Under the pieces are notes generated by a model, which was not told where the DNA came from, did not search any database, and saw only the letters and a program-made list of their open reading frames with translations. 64,000 nt of DNA from Juglans regia (Eukaryota > Streptophyta > Magnoliopsida > Fagales > Juglandaceae): positions 28,515,555 to 28,579,554 of the forward strand of contig NC_049901.1 of the NCBI RefSeq assembly GCF_001411555.2, given 5' to 3'. The position numbers and the translations under genes were made by a program. Positions 36,531-48,554 of the stretch are shown here, piece after piece; the first letter of the stretch is position 1; every line of letters begins with the position of its first letter.

Positions 36531-37184
36531 TAGATTCAACTTTTGGGAGCGGGTATGAACCCGTTGTGATTTTCTCAGAGCCTTATCCTCCTTCAGATTT
36601 GGTATCTCATTTACTGTAATATGATCTGCATCCGACTCATAACATTTTTCTTTTCCCATCACTGCAGGGAGAGCACCTACTTCATTTTCAGAATCATAGA
36701 ACCGCTCCCTCTCCCCCTGGAAAACCAGCATACGCGAACTGGGCAATTCTTCTTGCACCTTTTCACCATCAACCTGCACCTGCGGAACACTATCACACCA
36801 AACATCCTCACAATCATCTTCACTGTCTTGGGCACTAATATCAATCAATTTCTGGCCAGTAACCATTTGAAAAACAACATTAGCATCCTCGATACCAACC
36901 ACAGTGTCCTCCACAGGAAGTTGAATAACAGGCTCCTGCTGGGTGTCGCACACGTCGTGATGTTTGCTAATCAAATCCGATGGGGGGTTGATCACATCAG
37001 GGAAAACAGGAACAAGAATAGATGATCTCCTCTGCCCACTAACACACACCCCTTCTTTGCTGCCCATCAGAATAGATTGGTTGACATTACCTTTTTCACC
37101 CTCCTCTGTTCTTTCCCCTACCTTACTGGATTCGGCTTTCCTAAAACGGCATTTCGTATTGTGTGGCAATACGTATAACGACAA
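36528..37184 (-). pseudogene. LINE ORF1 C-terminal part (inverted segment)
   Basis: A 218-residue minus-strand frame upstream of the endonuclease is acidic and low in hydrophobic blocks, and ends KSQRVHTRSQKLNL, as ORF1 tails of plant LINEs do. The N-terminal part with the zinc knuckle is missing because the inversion junction lies near 37160. Identity rests mainly on position. Confidence 0.55.
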
Positions 37185-37570
37185 TCAAGATTTTCCCAGG
37201 TATTTTAAAGGTATTGTGCAGCTTGATTTTTTAGGCATTCCGTATTTTCGTTGTTAGTCTGCGTTCCAGGTTTGTTTCTTCTGTCTCTGGTTTTGTTAGG
37301 CATGTTTAGATGTTTTTATTGTTTTGATTTAGTCTTGTTAGTCTTTACTTTCATGTTTATTTTTATAGGCTTGTTTAGGCTGTGTTGTCTTTTTGATTCT
37401 TCTCTTTCGGTTCTTTTGTTGGTTTGTATTTGGGAGGTTTTTGTTTTTATTTCTTATCTGTTAACTCCCTTATACTTGGCTTGTAACCATGGTATTCCTC
37501 CACCATAAGTGAGGGTTTTTAAATAAACTTGGGACGGGGCCACTACCATATGGCTACCGGCTCTTTTTTC

Positions 37571-37584
37571 AAAAAAAAAAAAAA
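37571..37584 (+). other. LINE poly(A) tail
   Basis: Fourteen consecutive A after GGCTCTTTTTTC, at the 3' end of the sense LINE segment. Confidence 0.85.
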
Positions 37585-37804
37585 CTGATTTAGCATAAAT
37601 ATGTGATATTGTTATTATATTTTTATTAATTATGCCGTTTTGGCCATTAGCAAACCCTAATTCTTGGTTAGCTGTCTAATATTAATATTAATATTACTAT
37701 ATAGTATATAATACTAATATTAATATAGTAATTACATAATATATAATACTAATATATAGTATTACTATATAGTATAGTAATTATATAGTAATGCTATTAG
37801 TATA

Positions 37805-40800
37805 TGTGACACCCCCAATCCCCGCTTGAGATGGAACAAAGACTTAGAGCGTCGGGACATGCAACACTAGGTTACATACCCCCGTTCATGATAATTAATA
37901 TGCAATGCATCCTAGTATGCAACTAGGAGTATGCAATAATCGAAGCGGAAATAAAAGGTTAAGGTGAAAAATATACCAGAATAACTAAAACATCCCAACT
38001 TCATTAGATAATTATTATGTTTGAAATACTAAAATAGCATAGACTTATATACAAAGTCATGTCATTCTCTTAATGCAATCTAAAGCATAAAGGACTTGGG
38101 CTATGAACATCAAAATTAAGTCCAGCTTCCTCTCCAAATTCGACTCCTCCTCAATCAAGTGAATCCAGTGCTCCATCAATCTCATCCTGGTCAATTTCTG
38201 ACACAAGTTCTATCAATAAAAGGGTGAGATTTACTAGAAATCTCAGTAAGTTAAACAACTAACTGACACAAAGATAAATCATTCATGAAAAATGATAAAT
38301 ATGCAATGCATGAAATGCAGAAAATTAGTATACATGTCTCCCATCCAGATTCCTCAACATCTTTTTTAAAAAATGAAGACACGGGTTTTTACTCGGTAAA
38401 TAATTTCGTCATCATTTTTAAAAAGACATAACTTTTTCATAAAAATTTCATCATAGATTTTCTTCATCATAGACTTACATCATTATCTTTATTAGTAATA
38501 TAACGTGTGGTAATGTCACAGTTTCCCATATGCACTGTGAGTACTTGCCAGTGACCATAATATAACTTACGTTGAAACTACGTTGTCTATAGACTCATTC
38601 TTAATGCATTGGTAAATAATATAACATCATAAAAATCATAACGTGTACACCACCAGCGTTAGGTGTCATAACATGTTGACTTTGCTCCGGTGTTCTTTAA
38701 AGAGAACCCATTCGAAGCCTGTTGACTGTTCTTCATCAACCTAGGGGTTACCAGTCCATTATCAAACACTCCAGAGTGGACAGAGGAGTTCCACTAGGAT
38801 AATTCCCCATCCTAGCCTTTAGGGTCATGATAAAATGATTTTCATGCAATATTTTATAAAATATTTTTTATGACATGTGTAAATGTAGTAAATTCCATGC
38901 AAAAAAAATGATTTTTATAAATGTAATATGAAAAAATGGTGTAAATGTCACATGTTATATAAGCTTGCACTCAATTTGTCATATAACATGATAAATTATG
39001 CTCAAAATGATAATTGAAGAATAAATGAAGCATTTATCAATAATTCATAAGAAATTTATCAAGGCGTAAGTTAGAGGCCAACTTACAAACTTTCGAAAAA
39101 ATTCGAAATTAGCATTGTAGCTATGTAAATTGTGTGTATACTAAGTTAGAGTTAATACTCTTATGGATAGGTTCAAAATCAAAGGTTTCACAAAAATTGG
39201 TATTCAAAAAAATATCTCTGGACTTTCAAAAATTGTCATTTAGGCCCTAAATTTTCACTAATTGCAAATGAGCTCCAAATTTAACCCAATTTCATGAACT
39301 TCATATTTTGGGTATTCTAAAACCAAATATGCCCTTAGATTTTCAAAATTCAAAGTGGAATTTATCCAATTAGTCCTAACTTGTGGCATGCATCCTAGTG
39401 GATGCCTATGTATATTTTCAACTACTGATCCCTATGAATGCATGCCTATGAAATCTAATCCAATTAATCACTAACGATCACTAATGTCTTTAGGGACATT
39501 ATGAAGTCTAATCCTTGGTAATCGAGTTCATCCCAGCACTTAATCAAAGCTAAGAAATCCTTAATTACCATGCTTAAAATTGATTCATGCTTGATAATCA
39601 AAACAAGATAGATTTAAAACCTATTATGACATGCTTCTAATCACAAATTTAACCTTCCATAATCATGTTAGGATAATGATATATCATATCAAATCATGAT
39701 TAGGACATGCCGTAGCTACATTTCCAATTAAAAACATTCAATCATTCAAACCTTCCTTTAATTGACCTGGTTTTGCATTAAGCATCATAACCTTCTCAAA
39801 AATCAACCAAATTCCGTACCAACATTTGGAAAAAAAGCTTGAAATGCTAGCTAAGATCAAAAGGAAGAAAACTTACAAATCTCGTGGCCTTCCAAGTACT
39901 CTAGACTGCATTACACAAGAACACTCAAGAACTCACCAAGGCTCTCAAGGCTCAAAATGATGCTTGGAACTGTGGTGTGGGTGAAATGAGAAGGGGAGGA
40001 AAGTATTTATAGGTGGCCAAGGGGTGAGGGACGTTGGCTTGGGTGCTTGGTGATTGGGTGAAGTGGGAGGTGCTCAAATCTGGAAAATTTCTAGATTTGC
40101 TTGCATGAGCTTAGGTCACTTGTGCAGAATGAAATAGTACCCTAAACTACCATCATTTCCTCTCCAAAGTAGCTGCAAGGGTCCTGTAGATGACTCCAGT
40201 TCATGTAGCATCATTTGGGTGGCAAAAAATCCCTCAAACCACCCTTGAAAATAGGTAGATGAAGGTCGTTTTGTGGTGGAAAAAAATCAGTTCGGTTTTG
40301 GATTTTTTTGGGCAACAAAAATGATTCAAAATCCTTCATGATGGTCATGAGACTTCTTGGTGATTGGGTGGAGAAGGAGGTGGCATGGGGTGGTGGTGCA
40401 AACCATAGCAAGAGGCTGGTTCAAATTCAATCCAAATGGTTCCTACACAAACTAGACCAAGGTGCACCCGGTTTGATTCTTTGAGTTGGTTGATGCAACC
40501 AATTTCGTCCAAGGCTCAAACTGAGTTTAGGAGGGTCTCATAAGGTGTTTAAGTACCATATTACCCTTGAGGATAAACCACAAAAATGTTGGACCCAAGG
40601 GCAAAACAGTCCAAACATTACAAAGGGCAATGCACAAAACCGATTGAAGCATGGTTTGGGCTTGTTCTGTCATTTTCTTAATGACATGAATAATAGTTTA
40701 GCTAGAGTATTAACATGGTCTAATTATAGTTTAAGGGAGTATTAATTCAAAAAAACTTGAATTAAAAAATTTAAGAAGAGATTCAACATGATTAAGCTTC

Positions 40801-41296
40801 AAAACATAGTTTAAAGTGCACTAACCTCAAGTATGATGGTTAATGGCCTTAGCCAATTTTCAAAACTTAATTTGGGTACTTTGAGTGTGATTTGGGCTTA
40901 AGGAAACCAATGGTATGGTGTATTGGACCTTTGGTCTTTGAATGATAAAATGAGTTCAAACATGGCTTTGGGCCATATGAGCTTGAAAAAGGCCAAGGGT
41001 CCAATCTACACCAAAAACCTTATGCCTTCCTATACTTTGGCCAAGACTAGCCTTGATTTTCTAAGGGGTTGGTTCAAGGTTTTCTTGGAATAGGCCTATG
41101 AATGCACTTGGGTCTTAAAAAGCCTTACCAAAATTACTAATGGGCTTGCCTCTCTAATCCTTACCTCATTAACACTAAATACCAATATTAATATTAATTC
41201 CACTATCAACCTTAATGAAAGTGATTAACCTAAAAATAAAAGCCTAATCTAGAGTATTTAAGGGTTAATTAAGAGTTAATTAAGCAGTGTGTTACA
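37805..41296 (-). mobile_element. Solo LTR, 3.5 kb, family E
   Basis: On plus it starts TGTGACACCCCC and ends GTGTGTTACA; read on minus that is TGTAACACAC...GGGGGTGTCACA, a TG...CA LTR. Both flanks are the same kind of (TA)-rich CACTA DNA, showing that it is an insert. On the minus strand a CCTATAAATAC TATA box (40003-40013) lies about 1.3 kb from the LTR start, and a possible splice donor (TTTGTAAGTTTTC) follows at about 39870. No internal pol sequence and no primer site, so it is solo. Flanks GTATA and GTTAT are not an exact duplication. Short ORFs inside are not genes. Confidence 0.7.
40003..40013 (-). promoter_or_regulatory. TATA box of the family E solo LTR
   Basis: CCTATAAATAC on the minus strand, a strong plant TATA match in the expected U3/R region of the LTR. 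Confidence 0.6.
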
Positions 41297-43161
41297 GTTA
41301 TAACATATAATATGAAACTAATACTATGCTAATATATTATATGGTATAATGTTATAATATATAACATAATATATTAGGTATTATATATATTATAGTCTAA
41401 TATAATAATAACAAGTATATTTGTATGTTACTATATACTTACTATACACTAATACTATATATATAATGGAAAAATAATTCACAATATAATACATACAATC
41501 ATTTTTATAATCTTTTCGTAAACCATATTTTAAACGAGGAATATTTTTATAAAATAATTTATATAATAACCATATTTTGCAAAAATATTCTTAATTTAAA
41601 GCAGAATTATATAATTAATTGTACGGAAATACAAAACCTTTCAAATGTTATTGGTGACGTTCAAACGTAGAAATGTTGACATTCAAACGTTGAAATGCTA
41701 CGTTTGATTGTATATGGCATAACATTCGAACGTAAATGAAAAAATGGTGGGAAATTTCCCGCTCCATTTCTAGGAACCATAATTCCACCAATTTCCGAAC
41801 GTAAATAGACTACCGTTCGAAAGTTTTCAAAAATTGAATTGGGTTTCAACACAAAAAAATTGAATAATGTTTTCAAAAATAAATCGAGAAAATCAATAAC
41901 TATTAAAAATATATTTAATAGTTATAATATTAGCTATAACATATTATATTAATATATTAGATATTAGTTATAATATAGTGTATATAATATAATATAATTA
42001 TGTTGTGTTATATAATATATATATATAACTAGTATAATAATAAATACTAACTATTGAATAATGTCCTCCCTTCACGTTCGAGCGTACATTATTTAAGTTC
42101 AAATGTGAAAAAAAATGCAGAAATTTTTTGCTCGATTTCCTCAGCTCTGTGATGAGCTGAAATGTACAAACGTTCCAATTTAACGTTCGAACATGAATGG
42201 ATGAAATTTGAGAGGAAATTTATAAACATTCAAACATTAAATTATATACGTTCGAACACAAGAAAAAAATGAAGGGAAATGTTTTGCTTGATTTTAGGCT
42301 TTGTTATGAGAAGTAACGTTCGAATGTTACAATTTAACGTTCAAACATTTCAGCTGAAAATTGAGCTTAAATTTCTGAACGTTTGAATGTTTCATCTGAA
42401 ATTTGGGCAGGATATGTTAACGCTCGAACGTACAACTTAAACGTTCGAACATTCCATCAAATGAAATATTTTTTTGCATGAATACACGCACGGGAGGAAG
42501 CAGAGTCATTTTTCCTGCTTCTCTCGTGCTCGAAAGAGAGAGATAGTGGGAGAGGGTCGTGGGTTAGAGAGAGAGAGTTAGAGTGAGAGAGGGTTAGAGT
42601 GAGAGAGAGTAGAGTGAAATAGGGTTAATATTTTGGAACTCTTCGTTGATTTTGGTGAGGAAAAACTCTTTTCTTTTTTACTTTTTTGCAATTTTGTGAT
42701 ATTTTTCTTGTGGTGTTTTTTTTTTTTTTATATATTTTTATATTTTTTATTTTATATAAGTCTCTAACAAGCTAGTGTTGTATTTTTTTTGAAGGATTTG
42801 ATTTTTTTGGCAAGTTGAAAGCTTTTGATTTGTAAGAGGATATTATCAACGTTAGATATATTTCTAAACTTTAGTAATATGTCTATACATTTTGTTGTGA
42901 TTTTATTGTGGATAATGTGAATATGAGATGTGTATAATGTGAGTTGATTGTAGATTTTGATGAATTGGACATGGGTAGAATATTGTGAGTTGAGTAGTGA
43001 ATTTTGATTGTATATATATGGTGAATATGTATCAATTGGGTATTGATGAATTAGAGGGAATTAAATTGTTTATATTGATGAATTAGAAGAAAATCTTTAT
43101 GATATGGATGGTGTAATATGATGAATTAAAATGGAAAATTGTTTTGTGTTTATGCTTACTC

Positions 43162-43450
43162 TTGAAATATTGTGATTATTGTTTGTGATTTTTGTGAATA
43201 TTTTGTGAGTTTATGGTATTTATTGATGAATTAATATGTTTAGGTTGTGGAAATATTGTGAATATGTTGTGATATAGATTTGAAATATTGTGATTATTAT
43301 TTATGAATTTTGTGAATATTTTGTAAGTTTATGGTGTTTATTGATGAATTAATATGTTTAGAAATATTGTTGTGGGAATATTGTGAATATGTTATGTTAT
43401 GGATTTGAAATATTGTGATTATTGTTTGTGAAGTTTTATTGAATATGTTT
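43162..43450. repeat. Tandem repeat of 118-125 bp
   Basis: TTGAAATATTGTGATTAT recurs at 43162, 43280 and 43405, followed each time by TTTGTGAATATT or close variants. Two and a half units. Confidence 0.75.
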
Positions 43451-44385
43451 ATAGGGTTAGAAATATATTGTGTTTAGTTTGTGGATTTATGTGAATTTTT
43501 TTATATAATATTTTTTTATGTTTTCTGAATTTGTCTTTCTTAAGAAAATTATAAGTTTAGGAACTTAATTTAAGTTAAAATTAAAAACATCTAATATACA
43601 TTTAATATGGGAATAAATATTTTATATTTAATAAGTATAAATAATATATTCATACTAGTTTAATTAGAATATGATTATTATGCAACTTAGAAGTAAATAA
43701 TTTAACTATATATAAAGTATTATATACATATAATAACTATAATTAATAATAACTTATTAAATATTCCTACCATCGTAAGGTTCCAAATCATTATATTATT
43801 AAGTATATATATATAAATAAAGAAAGTAAAATACTCTTCAAGAAAGAAGTATTGAACCCACCAAATAAGTAGAGAGTTGGAATAAATAAATATACTTATT
43901 TAAAATAAAATAGAGAGTAAATAAATAAGAATCAAATAAATGCTTAATTAGAAATTATATACTTATTGTCTATATAAATAAATAACTCACTCAATAAGTA
44001 TATAAATAGTAGTAAGCATTTTAGACATAATAACTAATTATAACTAATATGTCCTTATTTTTGTAAGTAATTAAAATAAATCAACTTATACTAAGTTATA
44101 ATATTAATAATAAGAAATAAAAAAGTATAAATTATAATAAGAAATAATAGGTATCAATAAATAAGTAACTTAGATATATAATAACTTTAAAAATTATAAT
44201 TTAGGAATAATAAAAATTATAATAACAATTAAAATTATAATTTAGGAATAATAATCCGAGATCAATCATTATAGTATTTCGCATAAGATAGCCCCAGCCA
44301 ATCCAAGATCACTATAAAATACTTTGTTGCCTGTTGAAAAATCTGAAGCTTCTTTTCCATAACTAATAATTTTTATTTTTTTATA

Positions 44386-44699
44386 AATTAACAATGTCAA
44401 ACAAACAGTAGTGTTATATATTGTTAAACTAGAGAGAGATGAAAGAATATGCTCACAAGCTTCCTGTCTTGTAGGCAATGTGGAAGAATTATCTTGAAGA
44501 AATGTCTTTCAAATTGCTTGACTGTCAAAAACTCTCAAGGTCGGAGAGTTTGTGACAGTTAAGTAATTAGACTAAAATTTAGACTTTTCTTCAAAATCAT
44601 TCTCCCTCGTTGTCTACTGATAGGAAACTTGTGAACATATGTTTCCATCTCTCTTTAGTTTAACAATATAACACTACTATTTGGTTGACATTTTTAATT
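44386..44699. repeat. Large foldback, arms about 150 bp, 7-bp loop
   Basis: The arms 44386-44536 and 44544-44699 are imperfect inverted copies. The outer 100 bp pair well (GTAGTGTTATAT, TGTTAAACTA, AGAGAGATG, TCACAAG), and the inner 15 bp (CTGTCAAAAACTCTC against CTGTCACAAACTCTC) close on AAGGTCG. Transcribed, it would form a long hairpin. Confidence 0.8.
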
Positions 44700-45161
44700 C
44701 AAACAACATGGAAATATTATTTGTAGTATTTTTTTTATAGATATTGTGTGACATTGTATAAATAACCTTAGACCCGTTTGGGAATTAGTATACATTTAGG
44801 TGTCCACTAATTCCTGAATTGTCCAGTGTGGACAGTTTGAGATTATATTATCTGTATTACACATTCTTGTTACTCTTATTGAACACGTTTAGTATGAAGT
44901 TTTGGTGTCTTCCTCTACTGTTTTTTGGGTATATTGTTCGTAGGGTCACAATCCCTCTATGTGAACATGTATACTTGGAGAACTATCTGGAGGTGCTACC
45001 AAAATTTCTACTGACGTGGAAAGTAGTAGAGTGATGGAATATGTGCAATATGGATAATATAATCTTGAATGGAATAAGACCAACTACCTTATCAAAAGAG
45101 CAGTGAGAATTAGAGCATGACATGCATGTGAATTTTCTATATATGTGTTACTAATAGATAG

Positions 45162-48100
45162 ATGTTTTTAGAAATGGACAAAAGTTGGATGCATCTAGGT
45201 GATAGACTTGGAAAGGATTACGCACTCTATGCGCGTGGAGTAAGAACTTTCATTGATTTTGCTCAGGCATTTGTTGATAGTCGTGGTTATATTAAGTGTC
45301 TATGTCGAGGGTGTAAAACTTTGTGTGCAATAGGGTTGGCTAAAATTAAAAGTCATATATTTGTGAATGGTATGGATCTGGGGTACACCCGATGGGGTAC
45401 TGCATGGTGAGCCGTATGGATAGTCAGCGGATGCAATGTTCGATCATTCGAATTATTTGCTGCACAAGGATGATGATTATGAGCGAGATGAGATGGAGGA
45501 GATGTTGGGTGACATTGGAGCTAGGATGTTTATGGATGAGGTTGACGAAAATGCCTCAAGTGGTCGAGGGACTGAATTTATAAATTTTGATGCAATGTGG
45601 GAAGATGTAAAGCGCGAGCTTTATCCAAGCTGTACAAAACATTCCAAAATGTCATTTATTGTGTGGTTGCTTCACATTAAGTCATTGTGTGGGATGCCTA
45701 CGAAAGCGATAAACATGGTATTGAATTTATTTAATGAGGTACTTCCCAAAGGGTATGCATTACCAAATAACTTTTATGAAGCGAAACAGTTGAGAAAATG
45801 ATTATAGTTTGAGTAAAAGTCCATATATGCATGCAAAAATGATTGTATTTTGTTCTGGAAGGAGAACGAGGAAAAACAAACATGTCCTGTATGCGGAGAG
45901 TTAAGGTGGAAGGGTAAGAAAAACGTGTTGATTAAGGTGTTGCGATATGTTCTCTTGAGACCTAGACTACAAAGACTATATATGTGTAAGAAAGTAGCTC
46001 ATGATATGAAGTTGCACGAGGAGAAAAGAGTTAAGGATGATGCATATATGAGACACCCAGCTGACTTACTTGCGTGGCAATCTTTCGATGATCAATACCC
46101 AAAGTTTGGGATAGAAGCTCGGAACGTGCGTCTGAGACTCACAACCGATGGATTCAACCCTTTCGAGAATATGAGTACAAGTTATAGCACTTGGCCTGTA
46201 GTGTTGATTTCGTACAATCTTCCACCATGGAGGTGCATGAAAGCGCCTAACTTTTTGTTAACTTTACTTATGCCCAGCCAGAGATGACCTGGGAATGACA
46301 TTGACGTATTCATGTAGCCGTTGATTGAAGAGCTAAAAGATTTATGGGAAATAGGCGTCAGAACTTATGATGCATCCACATCGACATCTTTTCAAATGCA
46401 TGCTGCGATAATGTGGACGATAAATGACTTTCTGGCATATGAGAATCTTTCCGGTTGGAGTACTAAAGGGAAGTTAGCGTGTCCGATGTGTAATAAAGAA
46501 ACTGCTAGGGTTAAAATATTTTCAGAAGTTATGTTTTATTGGTCATCGACGTTATCTACCAACAAATCATGCATGGAGAAGAGAATAAGCTAAGTTTGAT
46601 GGAAGAGTAGAGGACATAATTGCACCAAATGAGTTGTATGGAGAAGAGATAGTAGAACAACTGATATATGTTAGAGCGAACAATTTTGACAAAGGTCGGG
46701 AAAAGAATAAGAGAAAATGAGGGGCAGCATAATTGAATTGGACAAAGAGTAGTATTTTTTTTTACTTGCCCTATTAGTCGTCCTGTATGTTGCGATATAG
46801 TTTGGATGTAATGCACATAGAGAAGAATATATGTAATAATATACTAGGTACATTGATGAGTATTAACAAAAAGACGAAGGACATGATCAAGATGAGGAAA
46901 AATCTTGAGACAATGAGAATTAAACATAATCTACATTTGCGGGTGGAAGACAGCAGGGTAGTCATGCCGCATGTGTGTTTTAAGATGACGAAGGAGGAGA
47001 TGATGGACTTCTGCAAATGGTTGCAAGGTATGAAGTTGTCAAATGGTTATACTTCAAATATTGGTAGATGCGTGAGCCTTGATGACTGGAAAATTAGTTG
47101 ATTGAAAAGTCATGACTGTCACATATTTTTGCAGAAGTTATTACTAGTGGGAATTCATGGGAAGCTGACATCTAATGTACATGTCGCCATATCCGAACTC
47201 TGTATGTTTTTTAAGGATTTGTGCTCTCGGGTAGTAAATCGAGATATGTTGCGGAAGATGGAAGAAAACATTGCTTATAGTATGTTAATTGAGCATATCT
47301 TTCTACTATCTTTTTTGATGTCATGGTTCATTTAGCAATACATTTATCTCGGGAGGAATTGTTGGGTGGACTGGTGCAGTTCCGTTGGATGTATTCAGTT
47401 GAAAGACATTTGGGTCAACTGAGGTTCACTGTTGGGAATAAAGCCAAAGCTGAGGGTTCAATAGCAGATGCCTATATACATGATGAATGGTTAACATTTT
47501 GCTCTCTATATCTTTGTGATGTTGAGACATGATTTAGTCAAAAGCGAAATGTTGATCTTGCTGCTTTGCCTCCTCATGAGCTATCGGTGTTTTCCCAGAA
47601 TATATGACCCTTGGGTGCACAAACGGATTACTATTTAATTGATGGAAAGTTGGGTAAAGTTGGTTGGTACGTGCTCAATAATTGCTGGGAGATTGATGAT
47701 TATATCAGGTATGTCATTGCATGTTTCGAATAATTCTAGTTAAGAAGTTTAACTATAACTTTTGCAAGACAGGAGGAAGAATTTCCTGGATGGTTTGAAC
47801 AATGTGTATGAACTAAAATTACATATATGTTAGATTTTGGAACTTTTAACTCTGGGTAACTTTTAATAAGTATATACTATTTCAATTAATAGATTTTGGA
47901 ACATGGTGCTCGTGATCCCGGATTAGTTTCTCCTGAATTGTATGCACTAGCCCGTGGTCCCTCAAATAGAGCACTTCGATATACTGCATGCATAGTTCGA
48001 GGTTATAGATTCCATACTCTGGACCGTGAACGTAATAAAAAGACTCAAAACTGTGGTGTGTTGGTCGATGAGAGTTATGGAAAAAATGATATTGACTATT

Positions 48101-48420
48101 ATGGTGTCATACGTGATATTATCGGATTGAAATATCTGGGTGGGTCTGTAACATATGTCTTTAAATTTGGTTGGTGGGATCTAAACAGTGGTAGAGTTTC
48201 GATACATAAGGATAATCACTTTACGAGTGTCAATATTGCATCTAAATGGTACGAAGATGATCCATTCTTATTGGCTTGTCAACCTAGCCAAGTCTATTAC
48301 TTAATTCCAATGAAAAGCGTTGATGAAGATATTGGAGAGATAACTTGGCGAGTCATACAAAAATTTGTCCCTCGAAATATATATGAAGCAGGAACTAGTG
48401 CGGATTACTAGAATAGTGGA
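45162..48420 (+). pseudogene. CACTA transposase, TNP2 family, degenerate
   Basis: The pseudogene keeps the full plant TNP2 order. First the transposase-associated domain (MDKSWMHLGDRLGKDYALYA, FIDFA, IKCLCRGCK, 45172-45390), then the Transposase_21 core (PCRLW-type region lost, but CPVCGELRWKGKK, YPKFGIEARNVRLRLTTDGF and ACPMCNKETARVK remain, 45850-46520), a DUF4218 part (LDVMHIEKNICNNILGTLM to YSVERHLGQLRFTVGNKAKA, 46800-47530) and a DUF4216-like part (DYYGVIRDIIGLKYL, FKFGWWD, PFLLACQPSQVYYL, 47896-48411). Stops near 46285 and 46315, frameshifts near 45420 and 47330 and likely introns break it. The protein would bind the terminal repeats and cut the element; this copy cannot. Confidence 0.9.
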
Positions 48421-48554
48421 GATGAAGATGACACTCCGATTGTAGAGGCCTACCAAGAAGATGGAGAGGGTATTAACTTGTTTGTTGACCTCGGTGCACT
48501 TGAGTTGCTCCCCTTGTGTAGCGATGACGTCCCACCCGTCCGTATTAAATGATC

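Larger units (their letters stand above)
35105..37584 (+). mobile_element. LINE with inverted 5' part (twin-priming structure)
   Basis: The right part (about 37160-37584, plus strand) is a LINE 3' UTR ending in TTTAAATAAACTTGGGAC... and a 14-base poly(A) at 37571-37584. The left part (35105 to about 37160) is LINE coding sequence on the minus strand, running from ORF1 end through endonuclease into the beginning of RT, where it stops at 35105. Antisense upstream part followed by sense 3' end is the signature of twin priming. The remainder of RT and RNase H is missing at the junction. No target duplication was found. Confidence 0.65.
41297..45160 (+). other. CACTA left arm and transposase leader
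   Basis: From 41655 to 42455 come further ACGTTCGAAC-type motifs. A GAGAGA/GTTAGA-rich leader at 42530-42620 precedes very AT-rich DNA with 118-125 bp tandem copies (43162-43450), a large foldback (44386-44699) and a TNP2-type leader (44800-45130, GTCCAGTGTGGACA). No host gene. Confidence 0.55.

Noticed and set aside
35316..37257. Plus-strand ORFs at 35316, 36621 and 36964
   Set aside because: They are antisense to recognisable LINE endonuclease and ORF1 sequence.
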